Below are positions 1 through 7,869 of a DNA stretch of 9,761 nt, one piece after another. The stretch is from an uncultured Bacteroidota bacterium. GTDB lineage: Bacteria > Bacteroidota > Bacteroidia > Chitinophagales > Chitinophagaceae. The notes under the pieces are model-generated. The model did not search any database. It worked only from the letters and a program-made list of their open reading frames with translations, and had not been told where the DNA came from. Where the stretch lies: the NCBI GenBank assembly GCA_903881265.1, contig CAIRSV010000320.1, forward strand, positions 1 to 9,761, given 5' to 3'. Made by a program: the position numbers and the translations under genes. The number at the start of each line of letters is the position of its first letter. Position 1 is the first letter of the stretch.

Positions 1-1
1 A

Positions 2-3000
2 GGATCAGCTCCGCAAGGCCCGCAACGTTGGTGCAGAACTGTATTTTTAGTTACCGCTACTGAAATGGCTGCGGCTGGGGTTACCAACGGACAGCAATTC
101 AACTATTTAAAATTAAACCAATATTTAGCAGCTGCAGTGCCCGCAAGCGGAACAGTGCAAATCTATTTGCAAAATTCAACGAATACTATTTATACAAAAA
201 GTGCCACGTGGGCAACAGCAATCACGGGTATGACGCAAGTGAGTACTAATCTACCACTAACCTTACCTAATACAGCTGGATTATATTCGCTCAGTTTCAA
301 CACTACTAGTTTTACATACACAGGAGCTGGACTTTATATCGGCCTTGAATATTCCAATCCTACAGGATTCCTTTCAGCAGCTACCCAATATTTCGTAACA
401 ACAGCGGTGACCACTAATGCGTACAGACAAAGTGCTACCACAGCTGCAGCTCCAGCAACAATGCTAGCTACTGCAAGTCGCCCTGAATTACAAATGGGTT
501 TTCAATATACCAATGACATAGCCGTTAAAAACATCTATACCTTAGGAAAATTACCGATTGAATATGGCACTCCTACACTGATCAAGGCGAATATTACCAA
601 TGCAGGTAGCGGCGCAATGAGTAGCATTAATGTGTCTTGCACAATTAATGGTTCGAATACCTTTACTGATAATGTCGCTATTTTATCCTTGGCACCAGGC
701 GCTTCCACTGTCGTCACATTCACCAACTATACACCATCAAACCTGAGTACGGGTGATATTATTACTGTCACAGCCACTGCCTCAGGAGATCAAAATGCAA
801 CTAATAATACGCTAACATGGTCACAGGATGTAACACCGAATGTATACACCTACAAAAACCCGGCCTTGGCAAATGCAGGTGGCGTTGGATTTAACGGTGC
901 TACAGGCGATTTTGTAGCCAAGTTCAATTCGCATATCGGGGCAAACTATCCATTTAATATGAGTAATCCGAAGATCAATGAAATCAAAGTGGATCTTACA
1001 ACGACCGGTCAGGTGTATCAATTAGGGATATGGGATGCAACTGGCACCAATGGCGCTCCAGGCACTAATCTTTGGACTTCAGGCAATCTTACATCAGCTA
1101 TCGGAACATCCTTCATTCCTGTTCCAAATGTGAGTGTAAACGGCGATTATTATGTCGGCGTTCGTCAAATCGGCACAACAAATGTTGGTTTTGCTTACCA
1201 AGCAGAAAATCCAATTCGAAGCGGCACCTTCTACTATACGTCCCCAACTGGTGGCACCACTTGGAATGATTTTGCTACATCAAATTCTGCGTTTCGATTT
1301 GCTATCGAGGTAACAGTGGCCATTCCGGTACCACCAAACTGTGCCATTAATTTTTTCCCGACAAATGCAGTTACCTGCACCAATCCGGTTTTAAGCTGGC
1401 AAGGTGGTGGCGGTGCACCAACAGGTTATGATGTTTATTTCAGTGCGAATCAAGCCGATGTAATCGCTTCTGCGCCTGCAGCCCTCGTATCATCTAATCA
1501 ATCGGGCACTACCTATACACCTGGTTTACTTTCAAGCTTCACTAGCTATTATTGGAAAATAGTGCCGCTTAACTCCGATGGTCAAGCCACTGGTTGTTCG
1601 GTGCAATCATTTATGACAGGGGGCTTAGCTAATTGCTATTGTATACCAACTTATACAGGCACTTTATGCACGGCCGGCATTTCAAATGTTGTGTTCAATA
1701 CAATTAGCAACACAGCCGCCTGCGCTCCTCCAGCACATGCCATCTATCCTGCAACTGGCTCTCTTACCACAACCGTTGAACAAAATGGCGTATACAATTT
1801 ATCAGTAGCCACAACAGACGCCGCTATCATTTCGGCATGGATCGATTATGATCAGAATGGTATTATCGATACCACCGAGTGGGCTCAGGTAGCCACTGCT
1901 TCTGTTGCCAATACACCATCTACAATTACGTTAACCATTCCAGGAACAGCGCTTCTTGGTAATACATTAATGCGTATTCGTTCGAGAGTAACAGCCAACA
2001 ATAATTACGGCTCAGATGCCTGTACCTCATTTGGTTCAGGATCTTCGCAAGATTATATCATCACGATTGCGCCTCCAAGTCCTTGCTCAGGCACACCGTT
2101 CCCAGGCAATACCATTGCTAGTGCAGCAACAGTATGCCAAGGTGCAAGTGCTAATTTTAGTTTGCAATTCCCAACACCAGGTATAGGCGTCACGTATCAA
2201 TGGAACAATCTGAACGGACCAGTTGCTGGCGCGACAAACAGCACCTATTCACAAGTGATTACAGCAGCTGAAGAGATTTATTGTGATGTAACGTGCGGTG
2301 GTACTACTTCTCAGTCAAATCTTGCGCTTGTAAGCATCGACTTCTTGAACTGTTATTGCGCCTCTGCAGCAACCGCTGTAGATGATGAAGAAATTTACAA
2401 TGTCACATTCAATGGCAATTCAACGGACCCCAACTACTCGAATGGAAACGGATGCTCTTTTGCAGCACCTGGACCAGGATCAATATTAAGTCGCTATTCA
2501 AATTTTAAAACATTAGGCAATTTGGCTACAGTCACTCAAGGTGATGTTGTACCATTCACAGTGGCAGAAAATGAATGCGATGGTGCTCCATATTATGCCT
2601 TTGGCACTGCTATCTGGATCGATTTTAATCATAATGGTTCGTTTTCAGATGCAGGCGAGCAAGTATTCGTCGAAGGTACAACCGCTATCGGACCGCGTAA
2701 TGTCAACGGCAATATTATCATTCCAGCAACAGCGCTAACCGGCCAAACCGTTATGCGTATTATCGTTGCAGAAGGACTTGCAGGTGCTTCATTGACTCCT
2801 TGTTTATCATACGGATATGGCGAAACAGAAGATTATCTGATTAATATCAATGCAGCCATTCCTTGTACCGGAGCGCCAGCACCAGGCAATACAGTAGCCT
2901 CTATCAGTTCATTCTGCGGTGCAGGATCTACTACCTTAAGCTTATCTAATCAGTCATCATTTGCTGGCTACTCAGGTATCAGCTATCAATGGTTTAACGG

Positions 3001-4675
3001 CAATGGCGCTATCAGCGGTGCTACAAATCAATTGTTTACCACAACTGTGAATGCTAGTGATAACTACTATTGCGATGTAACGTGCAGTTCGGGGCCAACC
3101 ACCACATCGTCTACGCCTGTAGCAATCACGGTGAATGCATTGCCAACCTTATCTGCAAGCTCATCTGCGTCAGGTTTATGTATAGGATCCCCTGCATTGA
3201 CGCTCACTGCATCAGGTGCAACTGCCACGTATGCATGGTCACCTTCTGCAGGACTAAGCGCTACGACAGGCTCTTCTGTTTCAGCATCTCCAGCATCAAG
3301 CACTACCTATACAGTCTTAGCGACAGATGCTAATGGCTGTACTCAATCTTCCTCTGTTGCTGTGCCACTTTATAATGTACCAACAGTAACAACCACACCA
3401 AGTGCTGCATCTGCTTGCGCAGGTGATTCAGTTCAATTTACAACGATCACCTCATCCATTTCGAATGATTCATTGTTGACAACACTTTTAGCCGGTAATG
3501 GATCTACAGGTAATGCCTTTGATATCATTGCAGCAAGTACAGTGACTATTACTGGATTTAAAATGCATATCACAGCTGGTACAACTGCTGAAGTATGGTA
3601 CAAAGCAGGCGGTTATGGCAATGCAAGTTTAACAAGCAGTGCAGGATGGACCCAATTAGGTACAGCCGTTGCTATCACTCCTGCAGGTGCGGGTGCATTG
3701 ACTACTATTCCGGTGACAAGCACTATTACTATTCCAGCTGGACAAACATATGGTTTTGTTGTTGTGTGCGATGGCTCAAACCAGTATACCAATGGAACGA
3801 CTGTCGGGTCAGTCTTTACAAGCAACACAGATATTTCCATCACAGAAGGACATGGCGGCTCTGGAATGGCCGGTTTGTTTAATTTCACCTTCAATCCACG
3901 AGTTTGGAATGGTGAGGTGACCTATGAAAAAGGAAGCCTTATTACAGGATATGCTTGGACACCAGCTGCCAATATGAGTAATGCCACTATCGCTAACCCG
4001 AGCGCGGCAGCAGCTGTTACAACAACCTATCAAGTAACTGTAACCGACGCACATGGCTGTACAGCCTCCGACACAAAAGTGATTATAGCCAATGCATGTA
4101 ATACCACTCTTAACCTTACGTGCTACATTCAAGGTTATTGGGATGCAAACTCAAATACGATGTTACCTGTATTATTAAATCAGGGCGAAATAAGCTCGGC
4201 AACTGCCTGCGATTCTATTGATGTTGAATTGCACGATGCAAATTCCCCTTATGGCATCATACAAAGTGTTCGCACTGTGTTGAATCAAAATGGAACAGCC
4301 GCGTGTATTTTCCCTGCTATTACAGGATCGTATTATATCGCTGTAAAACATAGAAATGCAATACAAACTTGGTCAGCATCTGCGGTAGTATTCAATGCAC
4401 CTGCAGTGAGTTACAATTTCAGTACAGCGGCTACACAAGCCTATGGCGACAATCAACATGAAGTGAGCACAGGCGTATGGGCTTTCTATACCGGTGATAT
4501 TGTGATTGACGAAAACGTCGATTTACTTGATTTAGGTTTTCTCGAAACCGATATCAGTAATTTCGCATACGGCTATGCAACGACTGACCTTAATGGAGAT
4601 GGCAACGTAGATTTATTGGATAGTCCAATATTAGAAGACAATATCAGTAATTTCGTTTTCTCAGCACATCCATAA
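2..4675 (+). CDS. Giant secreted mosaic surface protein, 5'-partial (GEVED, Ig-like and dockerin-like modules)
   Basis: The frame is open to the left edge: 21 codons precede the first in-window ATG (65) and read as the same beta-rich domain (GSAPQGPQRWCRT...). That ATG is therefore internal and the true start lies outside. 1557 residues are visible. Domains by visible residue: 1-170 beta-sandwich; 172-277 CARDB-like; 280-440 second beta-sandwich; 444-543 fibronectin III-like; 546-690 GEVED; 694-783 Ig-like; 785-952 GEVED (ending YGETEDYLI); 954-1045 Ig-like; 1046-1121 PKD/Ig-like; 1126-1367 another Ig-like domain split by a 160-residue insert; 1368-1497 a Cna-B-like sandwich (YYIAVKHRN); 1498-1557 two dockerin-like calcium loops. 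It is rich in Ala, Thr, Ser and Asn with paired cysteines, as expected for an exported protein. No catalytic domain and no type IX sorting domain is visible. The role is inferred to be an adhesin or matrix protein; the ligand is unknown. It is the last gene before a strong terminator. Confidence 0.9.
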   Translation, partial: GSAPQGPQRWCRTVFLVTATEMAAAGVTNGQQFNYLKLNQYLAAAVPASGTVQIYLQNSTNTIYTKSATWATAITGMTQVSTNLPLTLPNTAGLYSLSFNTTSFTYTGAGLYIGLEYSNPTGFLSAATQYFVTTAVTTNAYRQSATTAAAPATMLATASRPELQMGFQYTNDIAVKNIYTLGKLPIEYGTPTLIKANITNAGSGAMSSINVSCTINGSNTFTDNVAILSLAPGASTVVTFTNYTPSNLSTGDIITVTATASGDQNATNNTLTWSQDVTPNVYTYKNPALANAGGVGFNGATGDFVAKFNSHIGANYPFNMSNPKINEIKVDLTTTGQVYQLGIWDATGTNGAPGTNLWTSGNLTSAIGTSFIPVPNVSVNGDYYVGVRQIGTTNVGFAYQAENPIRSGTFYYTSPTGGTTWNDFATSNSAFRFAIEVTVAIPVPPNCAINFFPTNAVTCTNPVLSWQGGGGAPTGYDVYFSANQADVIASAPAALVSSNQSGTTYTPGLLSSFTSYYWKIVPLNSDGQATGCSVQSFMTGGLANCYCIPTYTGTLCTAGISNVVFNTISNTAACAPPAHAIYPATGSLTTTVEQNGVYNLSVATTDAAIISAWIDYDQNGIIDTTEWAQVATASVANTPSTITLTIPGTALLGNTLMRIRSRVTANNNYGSDACTSFGSGSSQDYIITIAPPSPCSGTPFPGNTIASAATVCQGASANFSLQFPTPGIGVTYQWNNLNGPVAGATNSTYSQVITAAEEIYCDVTCGGTTSQSNLALVSIDFLNCYCASAATAVDDEEIYNVTFNGNSTDPNYSNGNGCSFAAPGPGSILSRYSNFKTLGNLATVTQGDVVPFTVAENECDGAPYYAFGTAIWIDFNHNGSFSDAGEQVFVEGTTAIGPRNVNGNIIIPATALTGQTVMRIIVAEGLAGASLTPCLSYGYGETEDYLININAAIPCTGAPAPGNTVASISSFCGAGSTTLSLSNQSSFAGYSGISYQWFNGNGAISGATNQLFTTTVNASDNYYCDVTCSSGPTTTSSTPVAITVNALPTLSASSSASGLCIGSPALTLTASGATATYAWSPSAGLSATTGSSVSASPASSTTYTVLATDANGCTQSSSVAVPLYNVPTVTTTPSAASACAGDSVQFTTITSSISNDSLLTTLLAGNGSTGNAFDIIAASTVTITGFKMHITAGTTAEVWYKAGGYGNASLTSSAGWTQLGTAVAITPAGAGALTTIPVTSTITIPAGQTYGFVVVCDGSNQYTNGTTVGSVFTSNTDISITEGHGGSGMAGLFNFTFNPRVWNGEVTYEKGSLITGYAWTPAANMSNATIANPSAAAAVTTTYQVTVTDAHGCTASDTKVIIANACNTTLNLTCYIQGYWDANSNTMLPVLLNQGEISSATACDSIDVELHDANSPYGIIQSVRTVLNQNGTAACIFPAITGSYYIAVKHRNAIQTWSASAVVFNAPAVSYNFSTAATQAYGDNQHEVSTGVWAFYTGDIVIDENVDLLDLGFLETDISNFAYGYATTDLNGDGNVDLLDSPILEDNISNFVFSAHP
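1637..3136 (+). repeat. Diverged tandem duplication of a GEVED plus Ig-like module within the giant protein
   Basis: Unit 1 (about 1637-2350) and unit 2 (about 2351-3136) share the same order: a Cys-initiated GEVED domain, then an Ig-like domain. Both GEVED copies have a WIDYDQNG / WIDFNHNG calcium-like loop and a late DYIITI / DYLINI strand. The Ig-like copies begin PCSGTPFPGNT / PCTGAPAPGNT and end YCDVTC. The protein sequences are diverged, but the DNA keeps short identical words such as gatgtaacgtgc in both. This is an old duplication of a two-domain module. Confidence 0.7.
4490..4672 (+). other. Dockerin-like C-terminal calcium-binding module (two EF-type loops)
   Basis: The last 60 residues hold two loops. 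The second, DLNGDGNVDLLD, keeps every expected Asp/Asn position of a DxNxDGxxDxxD calcium loop. The first, DIVIDENVDLLD, has Val at the third position where Asn or Asp is usual, so its calcium binding may be weak or lost. Each loop is followed by a similar helix ending in ISNFAYGYATTDL or ISNFVFSAHP. The known parallel is the type I dockerin fold and the dockerin-like tails of Bacteroidota surface proteins. No cohesin partner is visible in the window. Confidence 0.65.
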
Positions 4676-4720
4676 TGTCAAATTCTAACTGACGAATTTA
4701 TTCTCGGTTACTATAGTATA

Positions 4721-4754
4721 AAACGCATCGGTATTTCGCCGGTGCGTTTTTTTT
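4721..4754 (+). terminator. Intrinsic terminator of the giant surface protein gene
   Basis: An 11-bp stem pairs 4721-4731 with 4739-4749 (one G-T wobble) around a 7-nt loop. The run of eight T residues at 4747-4754 overlaps the end of the stem. It starts 45 nt after the stop codon and separates this gene from radC. Confidence 0.88.
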
Positions 4755-4768
4755 ATGTCAAATAAAAG

Positions 4769-4794
4769 TTGGACATCCTTGAATGAATACTTTG
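4769..4794 (+). promoter_or_regulatory. Possible radC promoter (imperfect Bacteroidota type)
   Basis: TTG at 4769-4771 and TACTTTG at 4788-4794 lie about 16 nt apart. They approximate the Bacteroidota TTTG / TAnnTTTG pair, but the -7 box is one base short and the spacing is tight. The position, about 50 nt before the radC ATG and after the terminator, is right for a promoter. The assignment is weak. Confidence 0.25.
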
Positions 4795-4845
4795 ATGTAA
4801 ATTGCCTTAACAGAAACAGCACCTATTAACCTATGAAATGTTTTA

Positions 4846-5541
4846 ATGATGCAAAAATTTACAAGCATAAAAAACTGGGCAAGTGAAGACCGCCCAAGAG
4901 AAAAACTACTTCAGAAAGGCCCAGAAAGTTTATCCAATGCTGAACTATTGGCCATACTTATCAATACAGGCACAGCCAATAAAAGCGCCATCGATATCGC
5001 AAAAGATATTTTGGAAAAGAGCCATCAAAATTTATTGGAATTGGGCCGTTTGTCGTTGACTGATATCAAACACATAAAAGGTATCGGCGAAAAAAAAGCA
5101 GTCACTCTGATGGCGTCACTTGAATTAGGCAAACGCCGACAATTGGCTTCAGCCCTTGAACGACCAAAAATTTTATCAAGCACCGATTCATTTAATCTGC
5201 TTTCGCCATATTTACTAGACAAGACAGTAGAAGAATTCTATGTGATTTTTATGAATGCAGGAAACTATCTCATTACCATCGAACCCATCAGTAATGGCGG
5301 CATAACGGCTACTGTGGTTGACGCAAGAATTATTTTCAAAAAAGCATTGGAATATGCAGGTGTCACTCAACTGATAGTAGCGCATAATCATCCTTCAGGT
5401 AATCTCATTCCTAGCGAGACAGACAAACGGTTGACAGAAAAAATAAAAGAAGGAGGCAAGCTGCTAGACATACGACTCTTGGATCATTTAATCATTGCAT
5501 CCAATTCGTTTTATAGTTTTTCTGATAACGGGCTTCTCTAA
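4846..5541 (+). CDS. radC: RadC family DNA repair-associated protein (UPF0758, JAMM/MPN fold)
   Basis: This 231-residue protein has the normal length and layout of RadC. Residues 1-70 form the N-terminal helical domain (WASEDRPREKLLQKGPESLS is the typical opening). Residues 74-90 form a helix-hairpin-helix motif (HIKGIGEKKA), and residues about 105-231 form the RadC/JAMM domain. The metal-site signature is intact: H180 and H182 in HNHPSG, then P189-S190 and D193, with E129/E130 as candidate acidic residue. The family is historically linked to recombination and repair, but its biochemical role is unsettled, so the product is best named by family. Tandem ATGs occur at 4846 and 4849 and either could be the start. 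The gene appears monocistronic, between a terminator upstream and a convergent acetyltransferase gene downstream. No terminator is visible after it. Confidence 0.95.
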   Translation: MMQKFTSIKNWASEDRPREKLLQKGPESLSNAELLAILINTGTANKSAIDIAKDILEKSHQNLLELGRLSLTDIKHIKGIGEKKAVTLMASLELGKRRQLASALERPKILSSTDSFNLLSPYLLDKTVEEFYVIFMNAGNYLITIEPISNGGITATVVDARIIFKKALEYAGVTQLIVAHNHPSGNLIPSETDKRLTEKIKEGGKLLDIRLLDHLIIASNSFYSFSDNGLL

Positions 5542-5688
5542 CAACATCATTTCATCAATAGCTAGAAGTGCACGCTCTATACCTTTGATGGCAAATGCAT
5601 CATTCGCTTTATTATGACCAATCGTAGTAGAGCCGACGATCTCATCCTATGCGCCGTATCCATCTTCGCAACAAACAGCAACTATCAT
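5488..5688 (-). pseudogene. Possible decayed small gene, interrupted by one TAG codon
   Basis: On the minus strand, 11 nt after the GNAT stop codon, an ATG (5688-5686) opens 13 codons (MIVAVCCEDGYGA). A TAG follows at 5649-5647, then 52 more open codons to TAA at 5490-5488. The stretch after the TAG, beginning DEIVGSTTIGHNKANDAF, has a protein-like composition with amphipathic helix character (KGIERALLAIDEMM). Its last 18 codons overlap the radC 3' end antisense. I do not recognise the family. It could be a remnant of a larger gene, a nonsense-mutated small gene behind the GNAT gene, or chance openness. Confidence 0.3.
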
Positions 5689-5699
5689 TACATACTACT

Positions 5700-6188
5700 T
5701 CAGGAAATCACTTTCTGCATCACGAAATCATTCATCCAATAGTCACCGATAGGAAAATCTTTTGATTCAATTACTTTAAACCCCATCTTCTCATAAAAAT
5801 ATTGAGCCGCATTACCGCGGTTGACACAAAGTTCAATCAACGAAAAACCAAGTGATCGTGTTTCATCTTCAATCGCATTCATCAAGAGCTTCCCCAGTCC
5901 TTTACCTTGTTGTTCGGGGGCAAAATAAAGTTTACTCAACTTCACCTTATTATCGAGTTCGATACAATGCGAATACCCCAACAATTCATCACCCTCGATG
6001 AGCACGAGAAAGTGATGTTTCGAATCATTCATCTGCTCGCGCAACAACGGCTCGCTATAAAACATATCGAGCATGTACGCAATTTGTTCTAATGGCACTA
6101 AGGAGCTATAAGTGGCATACCACGTTCGTTTTGCCAATGCAATAATAGCTGGGATTTGATTTTCTGATGCCTTTAAAATTTCACTCAT
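5700..6188 (-). CDS. GNAT family N-acetyltransferase
   Basis: A single GNAT domain spans the protein (162 residues, normal for the family). Motif A lies at 84-103 (LSKLYFAPEQQGKGLGKLLM) and contains the acetyl-CoA pyrophosphate loop Q94-G-K-G-L-G99. Motif B lies at 120-138 (LCVNRGN...YFYEKMGFK), with the family's Asn-x-x-Ala and Tyr-Glu-Lys-x-Gly-Phe pattern. The N-terminal half (ALAKRTWYATYSSLVPLEQI) is the usual variable acceptor-binding region, so the substrate cannot be named. The ATG at 6188-6186 was chosen over an in-frame TTG at 6197 because the TTG falls inside the likely promoter box. The gene is divergent from the M20 dipeptidase gene (64 nt between starts) and convergent with radC. 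It is cytoplasmic. Confidence 0.9.
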   Translation of the reverse strand: MSEILKASENQIPAIIALAKRTWYATYSSLVPLEQIAYMLDMFYSEPLLREQMNDSKHHFLVLIEGDELLGYSHCIELDNKVKLSKLYFAPEQQGKGLGKLLMNAIEDETRSLGFSLIELCVNRGNAAQYFYEKMGFKVIESKDFPIGDYWMNDFVMQKVIS

Positions 6189-6194
6189 AAGCCA

Positions 6195-6202
6195 CAAAGA
6201 TG
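6195..6202 (-). promoter_or_regulatory. Candidate -7 box for the GNAT gene
   Basis: The minus strand reads CATCTTTG just 6 nt before the chosen ATG. This matches the Bacteroidota TAnnTTTG box in seven of eight positions (C for the first T). The very short leader it implies is common in this phylum. I see no convincing -33 TTTG at normal spacing. Confidence 0.35.
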
Positions 6203-6252
6203 TGGTGAATTATGATTTATATTTACATTTTTCACAACTAAAATTTCATACT

Positions 6253-7626
6253 ATGCAAGCTTGGAGCGATTACCAAAACGAACACAAGGACCGTTTTTTA
6301 CAAGAACTTTTTGAACTCCTACGAATACCATCTATCAGCGCCAACTCATCCTATAATGGCGATACTGCCCGCTGTGCCGAAGCTGTCAAACAATCACTCC
6401 TAAATGCAGGTTGCGACGACGTTGAAGTTTGTGCAACTGCAGGCCACCCTATTGTCTTCGGTCAAAAAATCATCGACCCTGCGTTGCCTACTGTGCTTAC
6501 GTATGGCCATTATGATGTGCAACCTGCCGATCCATTGGAATTATGGACAAGCGGCCCCTTTGAACCTGTTGTGGTCGATGGAAAAATTTATGCGCGCGGT
6601 GCGTGCGATGATAAAGGTCAAATGTTTATGCACGTGAAGGCATTAGAAATAATGTCAAAAACTGGCACCTTGGCCTGCAATCTAAAATTTATCATCGAAG
6701 GTGAAGAAGAAGTTGGAAGCACTAACCTCGGAAAATTTCTCGAAGAAAATGTTGATCGATTGAAAGCAGATATCGTGCTCGTCAGTGACACGTCTATGAT
6801 CAGTATGGAACATCCGAGTATCGAAACCGGATTGCGTGGACTTGCCTATATGGAAGTAGAAGTAACAGGACCGAACCGTGATTTGCATAGCGGCGTGTAT
6901 GGCGGTGCTGTTGCTAACCCCATTACCATCTTAAGTCAGATGATTGCAAGTTTGCACGATGAAAATAATCATATCACTGTCGAAGGTTTTTATGGCGATG
7001 TTGTAGACCTCACTGACGACGAACGCAGCGCCTTAAATACAGCACCGTTTGACCTGCAAGAATACAAAGATGAATTAGGTGTCAAAAATGATTGGGGCGA
7101 AAAAGGCTATACAGCATTGGAACGAACTGGCGTGCGCCCTACCCTTGAGTTAAATGGAATTTGGGGCGGCTATATCGGAGAAGGCGCAAAGACCGTGCTT
7201 CCTTCAAAAGCAAATGCTAAAATCTCCATGCGCTTGGTGCCTAATCAAAACTCACACAAGATTGCCGAATTATTTACAGCCCACTTCAATAAGATAGCAC
7301 CCGATTGTGTTACAGTAAAAGTAACCGAACATCACGGTGGTGAACCTGTCGTAACACCCACCAATTCTATTGCCTACAAAGCCGCTGAAAAAGCGATTGC
7401 AACTACCTTCGGAAAAGATCCTATACCGACACGTGGCGGTGGAAGCATTCCTATCATTGCCTTGTTTGAACGAATTTTAGGACTAAAAACTGTCTTGATG
7501 GGCTTTGGTTTGGATAATGACAATATTCATTCACCAAATGAAAAGTATGATGTAGTAAACTTTTACAAAGGCATTGAAACCATCCCTCATTTTCACAAGA
7601 ACTTTGCTGAAATGAGTCGCGGATAA
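6253..7626 (+). CDS. M20 family metallopeptidase, CNDP-like dipeptidase
   Basis: The 457-residue protein is a complete dizinc exopeptidase with inserted dimerisation domain. By comparison with carnosine dipeptidase-type M20 enzymes, the zinc and catalytic residues are all present: H86 and D88 in GHYDVQP, D119 in ARGACDDKG, E152 and E153 in EGEEEVGS, D179 in LVSDTSM, and H426 in IHSPNEKYD. LHSGVYGG (H212) marks the dimerisation-domain substrate contact. It should hydrolyse dipeptides or related short amide substrates in the cytoplasm, since no signal peptide is present; exact specificity is not readable. The start is ATG 6253. The longer frame from GTG 6202 would add 17 residues (VNYDLYLHFSQ...) unlike the family, and runs through the promoter region, where a TATATTTA at 6218-6225 could serve as -7 box. 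Confidence 0.94.
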   Translation: MQAWSDYQNEHKDRFLQELFELLRIPSISANSSYNGDTARCAEAVKQSLLNAGCDDVEVCATAGHPIVFGQKIIDPALPTVLTYGHYDVQPADPLELWTSGPFEPVVVDGKIYARGACDDKGQMFMHVKALEIMSKTGTLACNLKFIIEGEEEVGSTNLGKFLEENVDRLKADIVLVSDTSMISMEHPSIETGLRGLAYMEVEVTGPNRDLHSGVYGGAVANPITILSQMIASLHDENNHITVEGFYGDVVDLTDDERSALNTAPFDLQEYKDELGVKNDWGEKGYTALERTGVRPTLELNGIWGGYIGEGAKTVLPSKANAKISMRLVPNQNSHKIAELFTAHFNKIAPDCVTVKVTEHHGGEPVVTPTNSIAYKAAEKAIATTFGKDPIPTRGGGSIPIIALFERILGLKTVLMGFGLDNDNIHSPNEKYDVVNFYKGIETIPHFHKNFAEMSRG

Positions 7627-7648
7627 TTTCTTCTAATCAACTTCAATG

Positions 7649-7701
7649 GCCCCGCTAATCTTATTTTAAAACATAATGAAATTGGCGGGGCACTTTTTTT
7701 T
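7649..7701 (+). terminator. Intrinsic terminator of the M20 dipeptidase gene
   Basis: A GC-rich 11-bp stem pairs 7649-7659 with 7681-7691 (one T-G wobble) around a 21-nt AT-rich loop. AC and then eight T residues (7694-7701) follow. It starts 22 nt after the stop codon. The opposite strand lacks a T run, so it acts in one direction. Confidence 0.85.
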
Positions 7702-7869
7702 AAGCATCCATTTACAACGCAGCACAAACACCAGGTAACTGATACAGAGTTGAATACGCAAGACTATTTTTTACATGAACAGCACATCGACTTGACAATA
7801 TGCATCCAACCAACAAAGCGACTAGATCAAGGGAGTTATGTTTGGATGGACTTGAAAAAAGTGATTAGA
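7702..7869. other. Intergenic stretch with an open frame but no start codon
   Basis: No gene with a start codon is supported here. Plus-strand frame 1 stays open from the M20 stop (7626) through the terminator to TAA at 7927-7929, without an ATG for most of its length. The part around 7747-7890 reads protein-like (QDYFLHEQHIDLTICIQP, then SYVWMDLKKVIRLSLGRL) and faintly recalls the C-terminal NUDIX-like tail of MutY glycosylases. This may be a decayed fragment or coincidence. A T-rich run is visible on the minus strand after the 91-aa gene (7853-7858), but no stem precedes it. Confidence 0.2.

Noticed and set aside
1637..3136. Repeats that might indicate a CRISPR array or a tandem DNA repeat.
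   Set aside because: The similarity is at the protein domain level with diverged DNA; there are no regularly spaced identical repeats. No CRISPR, tRNA or rRNA was seen anywhere in the window.
3067..4132. Several overlapping long open frames on both strands inside the giant gene.
   Set aside because: They follow the codon bias of the real frame, have unlikely compositions (for example Cys/Trp-rich) and lie wholly within well-supported domains.
5542..5699. A plus-strand continuation of radC or a small plus-strand gene.
   Set aside because: radC ends normally at 5541 with a complete family C-terminus, and plus-strand frames here contain stops; the minus-strand reading is the more protein-like.
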